A stretch of 64,000 nucleotides of DNA from Gillisia sp. Hel1_33_143. Lineage in GTDB: Bacteria; Bacteroidota; Bacteroidia; Flavobacteriales; Flavobacteriaceae. Shown here piece by piece: positions 44,715 through 53,053 of the stretch. The notes below the pieces were generated by a model. It saw nothing but the letters and a program-made list of their open reading frames with translations, was not told where the DNA came from and did no database searches. Numbering within the stretch: position 1 is the first letter of the stretch; every line of letters begins with the position of its first letter. The stretch spans positions 124,001 through 188,000 of the forward strand of contig NZ_LT629737.1 in assembly GCF_900104765.1 (NCBI RefSeq), read 5' to 3'. The position numbers and the translations under genes were made by a program.

Positions 44715-46154
44715 ATGCCATATCGTATAAAAGGAGATAAAGAATTTGAACAAACGCTCTCTATTCAGAACAAAGTGATGAGAATCAATATGAATGAGAA
44801 TATCTACGGAACCTTTGCTGAAATTGGCGCTGGACAAGAAACTGTTCGAAATTTTTTTAGAGTTGGAGATGCTTCAAGCACTATTGCAAAGACAATGAGT
44901 GCTTATGACAAGGATTTTAGCGATGCTATTTATGGTATTGAAGAAGATGGTAGGTATGTAACAGAAACTCGTCTTAAAAGCATGATGGCCTATGAAACCG
45001 GGCTAATTGAAGAACGAGTTTCTAGAGAGAAGCATCCAGATAAGCTTTTCTTTAGTTATGCTAACACCGTGGCCACCATAGATTTTGCAAAAAAATATAA
45101 AGGTCATGGCTGGCTAGGAATTAGATTTCAAACCAAACCCAAAGAAGAATATAGTGAGATAATCATCCATATACAATTTCACGAGACCAATGCTGCCTTA
45201 CAACAGATTACCTTGGGAACTATGGGAGTCAATCTTATTTATGGTGCTTACTATTTTCATGACAATCCAAAAGAATTGCTGCTTCATCTTTATGATCATA
45301 TATCCAAAGACAGAATAGAAATAGACACTATTAATTTTACAGGACCTGTTTTTGAAGAAGTAGACAACAGACTTATGAGTTTGGTTCTCGTAAAAAATGG
45401 GATGACAGATGCGGTAATGTTCGCTCCAGATGGCACCAATATTCTACCCGCCAATGCCCTTTATAAAAAGAACATCCTTACACTTAGAGGTAGTTTTAGA
45501 CCTGTGACTAAAGTGAACATGAGCATGTACGAGAAATCATTAAAGATGTTTCTCAATGAAAAGAAGGTGGAAGAAGAAAATACCATCGTTATTTTTGAGA
45601 TTACCCTCTCAAATCTTAGAGCTGAAGGGGAGATAGATGAAAAAGATTTTATGGATAGAGCCATTTTATTATGCTCTTTGGGTCAAACCGTGATGATCTC
45701 TAATTTTCAGGAATATTATAAAGTGGTAGAATACTTTGCACAATATACCAAAGAACGAATGGGATTAACCATGGGGGTGAAAACCTTTCTCGATATTTTT
45801 GATGATAGCTACTATAGACAGTTAAGCGGTGGAATTCTAGAGGCGTTTGGTAAATTGTTCTTTAAAAGCTTGAAGATCTACCTGTATCCTCTTAAAGATA
45901 AAGAAACAGGAGAGATCACTACGAGTGAAAATTTAAAACTTCACCCTAGAATGAAGGAGCTTTATAAATATTTCAAACAGAACGGAAGGGTGGTAGATAT
46001 TGTAGATTATGACCCAGAAACTTTAGATATAGACGCTCGCGAAGTGTATCATAAAATTATAAACGGAGAAGCTGGATGGGAAGATAAATTACCTCAAAAT
46101 ACAGCTCAATTAATACAAGATAGACATCTGTTTCAGGAAAAAAGCGATCTGTAA
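44715..46154 (+). CDS. Conserved Bacteroidetes protein of unknown function (479 residues)
   Basis: No signal peptide or membrane helix; predicted cytoplasmic. I recognise the family pattern (YGTFAEIGAGQETVRNFFRVGDASSTIAKTMSAYDKDFSDAIYG near the start, FFSYANTVATIDFAKKYKGHGWLGIRFQ in the middle) as strongly conserved in Bacteroidetes; database entries I recall carry misleading labels (TonB-dependent receptor, nicotinate-nucleotide adenylyltransferase) that the sequence does not support. FAEIGAGQETVR is SAM-methyltransferase-like in appearance, but no other methyltransferase motif is evident. Single gene with a long upstream gap. A housekeeping role is possible given conservation. Confidence 0.85.
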   Translation: MPYRIKGDKEFEQTLSIQNKVMRINMNENIYGTFAEIGAGQETVRNFFRVGDASSTIAKTMSAYDKDFSDAIYGIEEDGRYVTETRLKSMMAYETGLIEERVSREKHPDKLFFSYANTVATIDFAKKYKGHGWLGIRFQTKPKEEYSEIIIHIQFHETNAALQQITLGTMGVNLIYGAYYFHDNPKELLLHLYDHISKDRIEIDTINFTGPVFEEVDNRLMSLVLVKNGMTDAVMFAPDGTNILPANALYKKNILTLRGSFRPVTKVNMSMYEKSLKMFLNEKKVEEENTIVIFEITLSNLRAEGEIDEKDFMDRAILLCSLGQTVMISNFQEYYKVVEYFAQYTKERMGLTMGVKTFLDIFDDSYYRQLSGGILEAFGKLFFKSLKIYLYPLKDKETGEITTSENLKLHPRMKELYKYFKQNGRVVDIVDYDPETLDIDAREVYHKIINGEAGWEDKLPQNTAQLIQDRHLFQEKSDL

Positions 46155-46284
46155 ATTATATTTCAGTTAAAAAAAAATTTTAAAGCAAACGCACAAATTA
46201 TCAATCAATTGGCTAATATTCTGGAATATGATTTTAATCATTATTTCAGAATATTCTTCCTCGTATCTTTATTTTAAAATAAAG

Positions 46285-47124
46285 ATGATGCGAAAAATAT
46301 TGATCCCTGTAGATTTCTCTAATATCTCTAAGAATGCTGTGAAATATGCAGTTGAGATTGGAAAACGCTTAAATGCAGAACTCGTTCTTATACATCTTAT
46401 TTCCACTCCAATTTCATGGAAAGAAATTTCTCTAAAGAATGAAGATCTTTACCCTGAAGTAAGATCACAACTAAATTCTGCAAAAGATACATTGAATAGA
46501 ATGGTAATGGATATTACCAAGAGTGGTATAGATGCCAGCTACTCTCTTATTTATGATTCTGAAATTGGAGAATTGCACAAATATATAAATGCAGATATCT
46601 ATCAACTAATTGTGATGGGTACTAACGGGGAAGTGGGAATGGAACAAATTTTTGGGTCCAACACTTTCAATACCCTTAAGCATTCTAGCATTCCTGTATT
46701 AGCGGTAAGAGAAAATAATGATTGTAGATTGCTGAATGAAATTATTATTGCTTCAGATTTTCAAGAAGATAGTAAACCCACTTTTGACCTATTATTTAAA
46801 TTTGCACTGTCTATAAAACTTAGAGTAAAACTTCTCTATATAAACGTTCCTTATAACTTTAAAGAAACTCCGGAGATAGAATTATCTATTCAAAAATTTA
46901 TGGAAGATAAAGTTGTAGATAGGGTAGAAACTTTTATTGTTGATGCTTTAAATGAGAAACGTGGAATTGCAATATATCTAGCTAAGGAAAAGCCAGATCT
47001 AATTGCTACAATAACCCATGGAAGATCTGTAATTAATAATCTCTTTAGCCCTAGTATTACGGAAAGCTTGCTAAGTACCTTTAACTATCCGGTTCTTAGT
47101 ATTAACATGAATCCTAAATCTTAG
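46285..47124 (+). CDS. Tandem universal stress protein (UspA family)
   Basis: 279 residues from the ATG at 46285. The frame is open from 46228, but the extra 19 residues are hydrophobic and non-homologous and would lie over a TATCTTTA promoter-like box (46264-46271); family members start MMRKILIPVDFS. Two Usp domains: residues about 2-140, with the ATP-binding-type loop MGTNGEVGMEQIFGSNT, and a more divergent second half (about 145-279) with THGRSVINNLFSPSITESLL. Cytoplasmic stress protein; exact role unknown. Confidence 0.9.
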   Translation: MMRKILIPVDFSNISKNAVKYAVEIGKRLNAELVLIHLISTPISWKEISLKNEDLYPEVRSQLNSAKDTLNRMVMDITKSGIDASYSLIYDSEIGELHKYINADIYQLIVMGTNGEVGMEQIFGSNTFNTLKHSSIPVLAVRENNDCRLLNEIIIASDFQEDSKPTFDLLFKFALSIKLRVKLLYINVPYNFKETPEIELSIQKFMEDKVVDRVETFIVDALNEKRGIAIYLAKEKPDLIATITHGRSVINNLFSPSITESLLSTFNYPVLSINMNPKS

Positions 47125-47208
47125 GTTTCTATAATTAATTTCAATTATTAAAATAGGCGCTACTAAAACTCTGAATTATACCTAAAATATTTTGCTAATG
47201 TCTCATTC

Positions 47209-47829
47209 CTACGCAGGCGCATCTAGTTTTGTGATTTCCACTAATGCAGAACCTTTTACAAGAATGTCTAAATAAAAATGTACCTCATCCATAGTAAGAT
47301 TTGAAACTCTTAACGTACTTAGTGCCCCTAACAAATATATTCCATCTCGTGCCTCTAACTTGTTTCTTAATTTTTCATTAAGCTCTAAAAGTTGCTTTTC
47401 TATTAACGGCTGAATTTTAAAATTCATTTTACTCTTAACTTTAGAGTACAATACGTTATTAGCAACTGTTTGAATAAATTTATCTACTAACCAATTGTCT
47501 GTTTCCCCATCAATCTTATAATCCTGAATAAACATTTGTTGCTCTTCTTCAGAAAATCCAAGAGATAAGTAAACTCTAAGATCTAATTCTTTATTTTTAA
47601 AAAATGTAGTAAGCGTTCTTAATTTAAGATCTAACGCCAGGTCAAAATTTGGGTCTTCACTCTTACTTAAATGAATATCTAATACCTCTGCATAATGAGT
47701 AACCTCCCCATCTTTTTCAGACTTGATATTTTCACCGATCATTTTAGTTTGAATAAGCTTTTCTACAGCTTTGGCTTCTATTCTAATTGGTAATTTAATT
47801 TCAATATTATCGTCAAAAGAATTTTCCAT
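47209..47829 (-). CDS. Hypothetical protein, possible TULIP/DUF4403-like fold
   Basis: 206 residues, no signal peptide or membrane helix. Alternating amphipathic strands and one long helix; IEIKLPIRIEAKAVEKLIQTKM at the N-terminus recalls the opening of DUF4403 domains, and SALVEITKLDAPA closes the chain. I do not recognise it with confidence. Convergent with the Usp gene (84 bp apart). Confidence 0.7.
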   Translation of the reverse strand: MENSFDDNIEIKLPIRIEAKAVEKLIQTKMIGENIKSEKDGEVTHYAEVLDIHLSKSEDPNFDLALDLKLRTLTTFFKNKELDLRVYLSLGFSEEEQQMFIQDYKIDGETDNWLVDKFIQTVANNVLYSKVKSKMNFKIQPLIEKQLLELNEKLRNKLEARDGIYLLGALSTLRVSNLTMDEVHFYLDILVKGSALVEITKLDAPA

Positions 47830-48390
47830 GGTTTGGGTTTGAGTTTTAAACAGCTTTTAAAATTACAGTTTTAAAACTGAAATAAAATAACTGCATAATT
47901 AGATTGGCTAATTATTAACAGAAATACGCGCACTCATACAGTAATTAGAATCCTTTAAAACCTCCATTTACATCTATAACTTTAATGTAGAGATTTACTA
48001 CCCCTCTCCTAGTTATAATTCTCATGCAAGAGATAATACCTGCATCTCTATTAATTTTCAAATCTACCCCCATCTATCTAAGAAATTAAGAACTTTTCAC
48101 TTAGCACACTCGCTGAGTCATCTTTATTACGTCCATTTAGCGTTGTTGATAATACTAAAAGGATCAGACTCAATTTAAATAGATTTTTCATGATTCCGTT
48201 ATTTTATTAAAGACAAGGGTACCATAAGCAAGACTGAAATTGAAGTATAAAAATCTCATTTTATTCTAATTATATGTTATTTATAAAATCTTTGAAACTA
48301 TTTCTATTAGTAAATAGGTAGCAAATCACTGCCGCTTAAGCTTATTAAATCATCTCTAAATGTATATAAAACTTTACTTTTTGTAAAAAC
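47830..48390. other. Intergenic region with a lipoprotein-like remnant
   Basis: About 560 bp between a hypothetical gene and the small membrane protein/XRE pair. The only structure noticed is the 37-codon frame on the minus strand (48078-48191). Nothing else of note. Confidence 0.4.
48078..48191 (-). pseudogene. Possible lipoprotein gene remnant with broken lipobox
   Basis: 37-codon frame MKNLFKLSLILLVLSTTLNG followed by RNKDDSASVLSEKFLIS and a stop. It has the layout of a Bacteroidetes lipoprotein signal (Lys, hydrophobic core, L-N-G-C-N-K-D-D) except that Arg (CGT) stands where Cys (TGT/TGC) is expected; a single T to C change would do this. The frame ends soon after, so this may be a decayed lipoprotein start. 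It may also be chance. Confidence 0.25.
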
Positions 48391-48441
48391 TACTTGTCTA
48401 TTTAAAATATTGAACTACATTTGTAAAACAAACTTTACAAA
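48373..48441. promoter_or_regulatory. Promoter and candidate operator of the membrane protein/XRE operon
   Basis: A textbook Bacteroidetes promoter: -33 TTG at 48394-48396, a 19-bp spacer, then -7 TACATTTG at 48416-48423. Inverted repeat TTTGTAAA-N6-TTTACAAA (48420-48441) overlaps the -7 box, and TTTAC-N5-GTAAA (48373-48387) lies upstream of the -33 box; TTTGTAAAA occurs twice 40 bp apart. Symmetric sites overlapping a promoter upstream of a gene for an XRE repressor suggest autorepression. Confidence 0.6.
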
Positions 48442-48450
48442 ACATATATT

Positions 48451-48864
48451 ATGAAACAAGAAGAAACATCAATTCGAGACTGTTCTAAAAAAGGTATTCC
48501 GCAACTGGCCATTTGGACCTTTGCTTGGGTAGCATCTATGGCACTGGCTAGTTTAGGACCGTTATTTTTATGGGAGGATAATTCTATCTTAACACTTCTG
48601 GCTATCGGTTTAAATGTAATACTGGGAATAGTAATGATCTTAGTAAACAGAAATTATTTTGAGCATTTAGATGAATTGCAGCGTAAAATTCAGCTAGAAG
48701 CAATGGCAATAACATTAGGGTTGGCGGTAGTCTTAGGTTTGGCTTATTCCTTATTAGATCAATCTAACATCATTAACTATGATGCAGACATCTCTCATCT
48801 TGTGATCCTTATTGGAATTACATACCTAGTAGCAACCTTTCTTGGAACTAGAAGATATCAATGA
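48451..48864 (+). CDS. Small membrane protein paired with XRE regulator
   Basis: 137 residues, four predicted membrane helices (about 19-37, 46-63, 82-102, 115-132) with a charged middle loop ENHxEHLDELQRKIQLEAMA-like (here YFEHLDELQRKIQLEAMA). Function unknown. Its stop overlaps the start of the XRE gene by 4 bp (ATGA), so the two are translated together. Such membrane-protein/XRE pairs are common in Bacteroidetes and Firmicutes; the regulator probably controls the pair. Confidence 0.8.
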   Translation: MKQEETSIRDCSKKGIPQLAIWTFAWVASMALASLGPLFLWEDNSILTLLAIGLNVILGIVMILVNRNYFEHLDELQRKIQLEAMAITLGLAVVLGLAYSLLDQSNIINYDADISHLVILIGITYLVATFLGTRRYQ

Positions 48865-49052
48865 AAAATTGCATAAAAATACTTCGAGCAGAATATAACT
48901 TTACACAAGCAGATCTCGCTGATAAAGTGCAGGTATCCAGGCAAACCATTAATGCCATAGAAAAAGGGAAATTTGACCCAAGTTTACCGTTGGCCTTTAA
49001 GATCTCAAATCTTTTTAAAAAGTCTATAGAAGAGATATTTCAAATGGAATGA
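48861..49052 (+). CDS. XRE-family transcriptional regulator
   Basis: 63 residues, only a helix-turn-helix domain: FTQADLADKVQVSRQTINAIEKGKFDPS is the classic Cro/CI HTH pattern (residues about 14-41). The short SHP/YozG-like regulators have this size. Start ATG overlaps the previous stop by 4 bp. Likely binds the symmetric sites at 48373-48441 and represses its own operon (inference). Confidence 0.92.
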   Translation: MKNCIKILRAEYNFTQADLADKVQVSRQTINAIEKGKFDPSLPLAFKISNLFKKSIEEIFQME

Positions 49053-49145
49053 TAAATAGCATAAAATACAATTATTAGATCTTAGGGATGGTTCTATACT
49101 AAAATTAATGAATAGTTAAGAAAGAACAATTCCTATTTAGTTTAC

Positions 49146-49988
49146 TTAAAAACTTAATCTTCCACCAATTCCATTACCGGTAAATGTTAAGGTAAGTGAT
49201 GTTCTACTAGCGCTATCATTAAATTTTTCGTTGTATTTTCTATCCAAATAGAAATCTATAGCTTCAACCACAAAATAGCTCATAGCCCAACTCAAAATAA
49301 CATCACTTGCCCAGTGAGCATCTGCATAGATCCTAGAAATTCCGGGAACTAATCCTACAGCATAGATACCGGCTTTTACATATGGATTTTTAAATTGTTT
49401 AGCAATAACATGAGCATTGGTAAAAGTTAATACTCCATGTCCCGATGGAAAAGATCTGTAGTCTGCACTTCCTCCAAAAGGTTTAAAATGATTTTTACCG
49501 TAACCTGTTTTTGGTCGAGCTCTACCTACGGCAGATTTGGAAACTTGCTGAATAAAACCTGTGGCAGTTGCAGAAGAGATTAACAAAACACCCATTCTTC
49601 GCCACTTCTCATTTCTAGTAAACAGCCCGGTAAGATATACCGCACCTGTGAAACCGTAATTATTTTGAGGACTACCTGCATACCAGCCATAATCTAAAAG
49701 AACATCTGGTACCTCATCTTTATGATTTTGAGCTTCTCGCTGAATGTTGTCATCAAAAATATACATAAGCCCCGTTCCAGCTGCAACCCCTCCCAACTTT
49801 ACAAAATCATCCCCATTCCAATGCAAAGGTCTTGTAAAAGCAAAACCAGCACCCTGAAAAACATTCCCCATGTCATACGTGAAATCTTGCCATAAGGTAG
49901 CATCAGAACGATCTGGAAGAAAATTGTCATTTTGGGCAATAGCCAAATTACTTAAAAAAAGAAGAGATAAAAATAGAAGCTTTCTCAT
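49146..49988 (-). CDS. PAP2 superfamily phosphatase
   Basis: 280 residues with a signal peptide (residues 1-18, ends IAQND). All three motifs of the PAP2/vanadium haloperoxidase active site are present: KSAVGRARP, PSGHGVLT and SRIYADAHWASDV. The protein is exported, so it probably acts on lipid phosphates (phosphatidic acid, undecaprenyl or PG phosphates) at the outer face. Substrate unknown. Monocistronic. Confidence 0.92.
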   Translation of the reverse strand: MRKLLFLSLLFLSNLAIAQNDNFLPDRSDATLWQDFTYDMGNVFQGAGFAFTRPLHWNGDDFVKLGGVAAGTGLMYIFDDNIQREAQNHKDEVPDVLLDYGWYAGSPQNNYGFTGAVYLTGLFTRNEKWRRMGVLLISSATATGFIQQVSKSAVGRARPKTGYGKNHFKPFGGSADYRSFPSGHGVLTFTNAHVIAKQFKNPYVKAGIYAVGLVPGISRIYADAHWASDVILSWAMSYFVVEAIDFYLDRKYNEKFNDSASRTSLTLTFTGNGIGGRLSF

Positions 49989-50171
49989 AATGATGGTGTA
50001 GGGATTCTACAATAAATTTAATAGCTAAACTGCTTTTTTAAAACTAAAGTTCAGATTTTTTTAAAGTCAGCAAATATACGCAGATTAGAATTATCATTAA
50101 TTATAACAACCTGCTTTTAAGGAAATGTGTTCTAATGGCAGTTCGATAATTTGAATTATTGACGTATTAAA

Positions 50172-51560
50172 TTAACCCAGATCTTTTTTGATCTTGTTGA
50201 TAGATCTTTCCCATTTCCTGTAAAGCTCAATGGGTTTAGGATAATTTGTAATATCATATTCCCAAGGTATTAGCACTTGTAAATTATTAAGATCTGATAA
50301 CTCCGGAATCCAGGTTCTTATAAATTCCTGTGCCTTGTATTTATTTGATTGGTTAACAGGATTGGTATAGTAGATCTCATATGCCTGCACATGCCAATTC
50401 AACCAATTTGCACTTACATCATAATCTATAAGCTTACTTTCAAAATAAGCCGCTCCCCAGGTCCAATCTATTTTAAGATCGTGTACTAAATAACTTGCGC
50501 AATTTACACGTCCACGATTGCTCATAAATCCAACTTTATTTAATTGTCTCATATGCGCATCTATAAAAGGAATTCCTGTGTTTCCATTACACCATCTGTT
50601 AAAGATGGTCTCATTATTTTCAAAAGCTACGTCCCTATTTTTAAACCCCTCCGTTTTAAAGATCTTATCTCCAAATCGCATTCCTTTAAACGTAAAATAA
50701 TCTCTCCATACCAGTTCAAAAACCAACCACCAGGTGCTTTGATTTTTCTTTATGCGTTCTTCATATTTTTTAACTACCCAATAAATCTCTCTAGGAGATA
50801 TACATCCTAAGGCTAAATAAGGCGAAAACTTAGAGCTATAATCTAAGCCTTCAGATCTATTTCTTGTCCACCTGTAGCCTGTCAACAATTCAGATTCAAA
50901 CGTATAATAGTGCAGCCTTTCTAAACCTGCATCTTCTCCACCTTCTACAAAAGGAATAGCATTATTATACTCCTCTTCAGAAAATCCGAATAATTTATAA
51001 GATGGGAAATTGGTATTTTTTACGTTTGCAACTGCATTTAAAGCGGTTGGAGTTTTAAAGACCACTCTAGGGGTACTTTCTTTAGAGGCTGGAATTCTAT
51101 ATGCTTTACTGGTTAAAGGTATATTCTCTATCTCAAAAGGGATATCGTCCTTATGGTATAAAGTTTTACCCCAATAAAATTGAAAATCTATTTTTGGAAG
51201 TTGATCTTGTACATCAACAACTATTTTCAACTCTTCCGAAGCATATTCTTCCTCTCCAAAAATAAAATTGATGTTATACTCATTAACTATTTTAGGAATT
51301 TGCTCTGCAGCGATACCTGAACAAATGATTAGGGGTGCTCCAAGAAATTCTAAATTCTTTTTCAACGTTAAAACAGATTGTTCTAAAAATTTAAATCTAT
51401 TGATATCTGCTTTTCTAAAGCCAAGATCTAAATTTTGAAATAGATCTTGCTCCACACAAAAACAGAACACTAGCTCATCGCATTGTGAAATTGCCTGGCA
51501 CAAAGCTTCATTATCATGCAATCTTAGATCATTTTTAAACCATACCAAACCTCTTTTCAT
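50172..51560 (-). CDS. Cryptochrome/photolyase, DASH-like
   Basis: 462 residues. N-terminal photolyase alpha/beta domain (VWFKNDLRLHDNEAL) and C-terminal FAD domain: LLTGYRWTRNRSEGLDYSSKFSPYLALGCIS, WWLVFELVWRDYF, GIPFIDAHMRQLNKVGFMSNRGRVNCASYLVHDL and DYDVSANWLNW. This pattern fits Cry-DASH, which repairs cyclobutane dimers in ssDNA or senses blue light. The usual WQYVAGVGNDPR-like stretch after NWLNW is replaced by HVQAYEIYYTNP, so the pocket next to FAD differs from well-studied members. No signal peptide. It starts 56 bp after the decarboxylase gene on the same strand and may be co-transcribed. Confidence 0.88.
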   Translation of the reverse strand: MKRGLVWFKNDLRLHDNEALCQAISQCDELVFCFCVEQDLFQNLDLGFRKADINRFKFLEQSVLTLKKNLEFLGAPLIICSGIAAEQIPKIVNEYNINFIFGEEEYASEELKIVVDVQDQLPKIDFQFYWGKTLYHKDDIPFEIENIPLTSKAYRIPASKESTPRVVFKTPTALNAVANVKNTNFPSYKLFGFSEEEYNNAIPFVEGGEDAGLERLHYYTFESELLTGYRWTRNRSEGLDYSSKFSPYLALGCISPREIYWVVKKYEERIKKNQSTWWLVFELVWRDYFTFKGMRFGDKIFKTEGFKNRDVAFENNETIFNRWCNGNTGIPFIDAHMRQLNKVGFMSNRGRVNCASYLVHDLKIDWTWGAAYFESKLIDYDVSANWLNWHVQAYEIYYTNPVNQSNKYKAQEFIRTWIPELSDLNNLQVLIPWEYDITNYPKPIELYRKWERSINKIKKDLG

Positions 51561-51616
51561 AGACGTTTCAATTTGAGCTTTTAGTAGTAATTACAAGTGT
51601 GGAGCAACTAATCATT

Positions 51617-53053
51617 TCACATCGCATCCTCTTCAAAATCCACCAAGTTTAAAGATGAATCCTTAGAGGTGCTTAAATTGGTTGAGAGATCAAAAAGATG
51701 TGCTTCTGTCTCAAAAAAGTGCATCATATACCCTGCAGTATTAACAAATATTACAATATCATCTATTGCAGGTAAATTGGGTAATGTTATTTTCCTTTTT
51801 AATAATACATCTCGCTCCAAGCAATAAGCCCCGGTAAAAAATACATCTACTTCTGGCCCTGAAGCCTCCTCTTTAAAGATCACAAAGGGATCTAATAAAA
51901 AATCTGCACTAGAACTCATCATCTGGCTCATATTCATATCTAAACCTACCAACCACTGTCCCTTAGCGTCTCTTTTACGATGCACAACTTTTGCTACCGT
52001 CATTCCAACCTGATTTAGCAAAGATCTACCCGGTTCCATTCTAAATTGGATGTTTTGAGATTTTAACCTAGAAGCGTTAGAAAGATTAGCTTCATTTTTA
52101 AAATGCAACACCTCCTCCAAAAATGTTACTCCATTTACTTTATTAAAAAATGGATATGTATTAAGTTTTCCCTTTAGTACACCATCAATATTTTCAAAAC
52201 CTAAGCCATTATTATTGAAGGTTTCTGTATTATTATTTTGTAGAACTGCATCTTTCAATTTATGCTGAAAAGAGTTCCACTCGTCTTCATCTTTTAAATA
52301 ATTCATTGTGATCCCACCACCAATATCTATAAATTTTATATGTATGTCTTGCTGCGATAGATCCTCAGCTAATTCTAAACTATCGCTTAAAGCCTTGCCT
52401 CTTTGTGAAGTGGAATAACCGTCTAAGTGAAAATGTAAACCATTAATATCAAAAGCATCTTCAGCTTCTAATTCCTTAAGATCTTTAAATATAAGATCTC
52501 TAATACTATCTATATCAAATCCAAATCTGCTATACAATTTTTCTCCGGCTACAGAAAAACCACTAATTCTTAAACCAATATTCGCTTTTTTTCCTAGCTT
52601 ACGAGCAGTCTTAATAGTGAGCAGTATTTCATCCCAATTATCTAAAATTATAGGAATCTGATGCTCTATGGCCAGCTCAATTTGGTCTGAAGTTTTTATA
52701 GCAGAGGTCAGCACTACATTTTCTGAATTTCCACCTAACTTAATACATTGCCGTAACTCTTTAAAGCTCGCAGTATCTACCCCAATTTTATCATGGAATG
52801 CACGTTTTACAAGACTCGTACATTTATTTGCCTTTCGGGCATAGTAGATTTGATAGGAAAGATCTAAGTTATCTAAGGCTTCTCTAAAGATTGAAATATT
52901 AGTTGAAAAAGATTGCAACTGATGAATATTAATGGGTGAACCATACTTTTCTAGCAAATCTGTTAACAAAGCTCCTTGATTAAATAAATTATCCATCCAT
53001 GGGGATGTAATAGGAGTTAATCCACTTTCAATATTTCCTTTACTATATTCCAT
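51617..53053 (-). CDS. Fold-type III PLP-dependent decarboxylase-like enzyme (Y4yA/LysA/SbnH-like)
   Basis: 478 residues. Alanine racemase-like TIM barrel plus beta domain. PLP lysine is Lys74 in YYARKANK; LHFHLDGY, FIDIGGG (phosphate/substrate region), a FRMEPGRSLL motif and C-terminal TGAYCLERDVL (the CxxxD-type active-site pair) are all present, so it is likely catalytic. The overall pattern, including the long N-terminus, suits the Y4yA subgroup; SbnH, which decarboxylates citryl-Dap in staphyloferrin B synthesis, belongs to the same fold group. The start overlaps the stop of the oxidoreductase gene (TAATG), so the two are coupled. Amino-acid-like substrate, exact one unknown. Confidence 0.85.
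   Translation of the reverse strand: MEYSKGNIESGLTPITSPWMDNLFNQGALLTDLLEKYGSPINIHQLQSFSTNISIFREALDNLDLSYQIYYARKANKCTSLVKRAFHDKIGVDTASFKELRQCIKLGGNSENVVLTSAIKTSDQIELAIEHQIPIILDNWDEILLTIKTARKLGKKANIGLRISGFSVAGEKLYSRFGFDIDSIRDLIFKDLKELEAEDAFDINGLHFHLDGYSTSQRGKALSDSLELAEDLSQQDIHIKFIDIGGGITMNYLKDEDEWNSFQHKLKDAVLQNNNTETFNNNGLGFENIDGVLKGKLNTYPFFNKVNGVTFLEEVLHFKNEANLSNASRLKSQNIQFRMEPGRSLLNQVGMTVAKVVHRKRDAKGQWLVGLDMNMSQMMSSSADFLLDPFVIFKEEASGPEVDVFFTGAYCLERDVLLKRKITLPNLPAIDDIVIFVNTAGYMMHFFETEAHLFDLSTNLSTSKDSSLNLVDFEEDAM

Noticed and set aside
46228-46284. 19-residue N-terminal extension of the universal stress protein
   Set aside because: Non-homologous, and it lies over a TATCTTTA promoter-like box; the family start MMRKILIPVDFS at 46285 is more likely.
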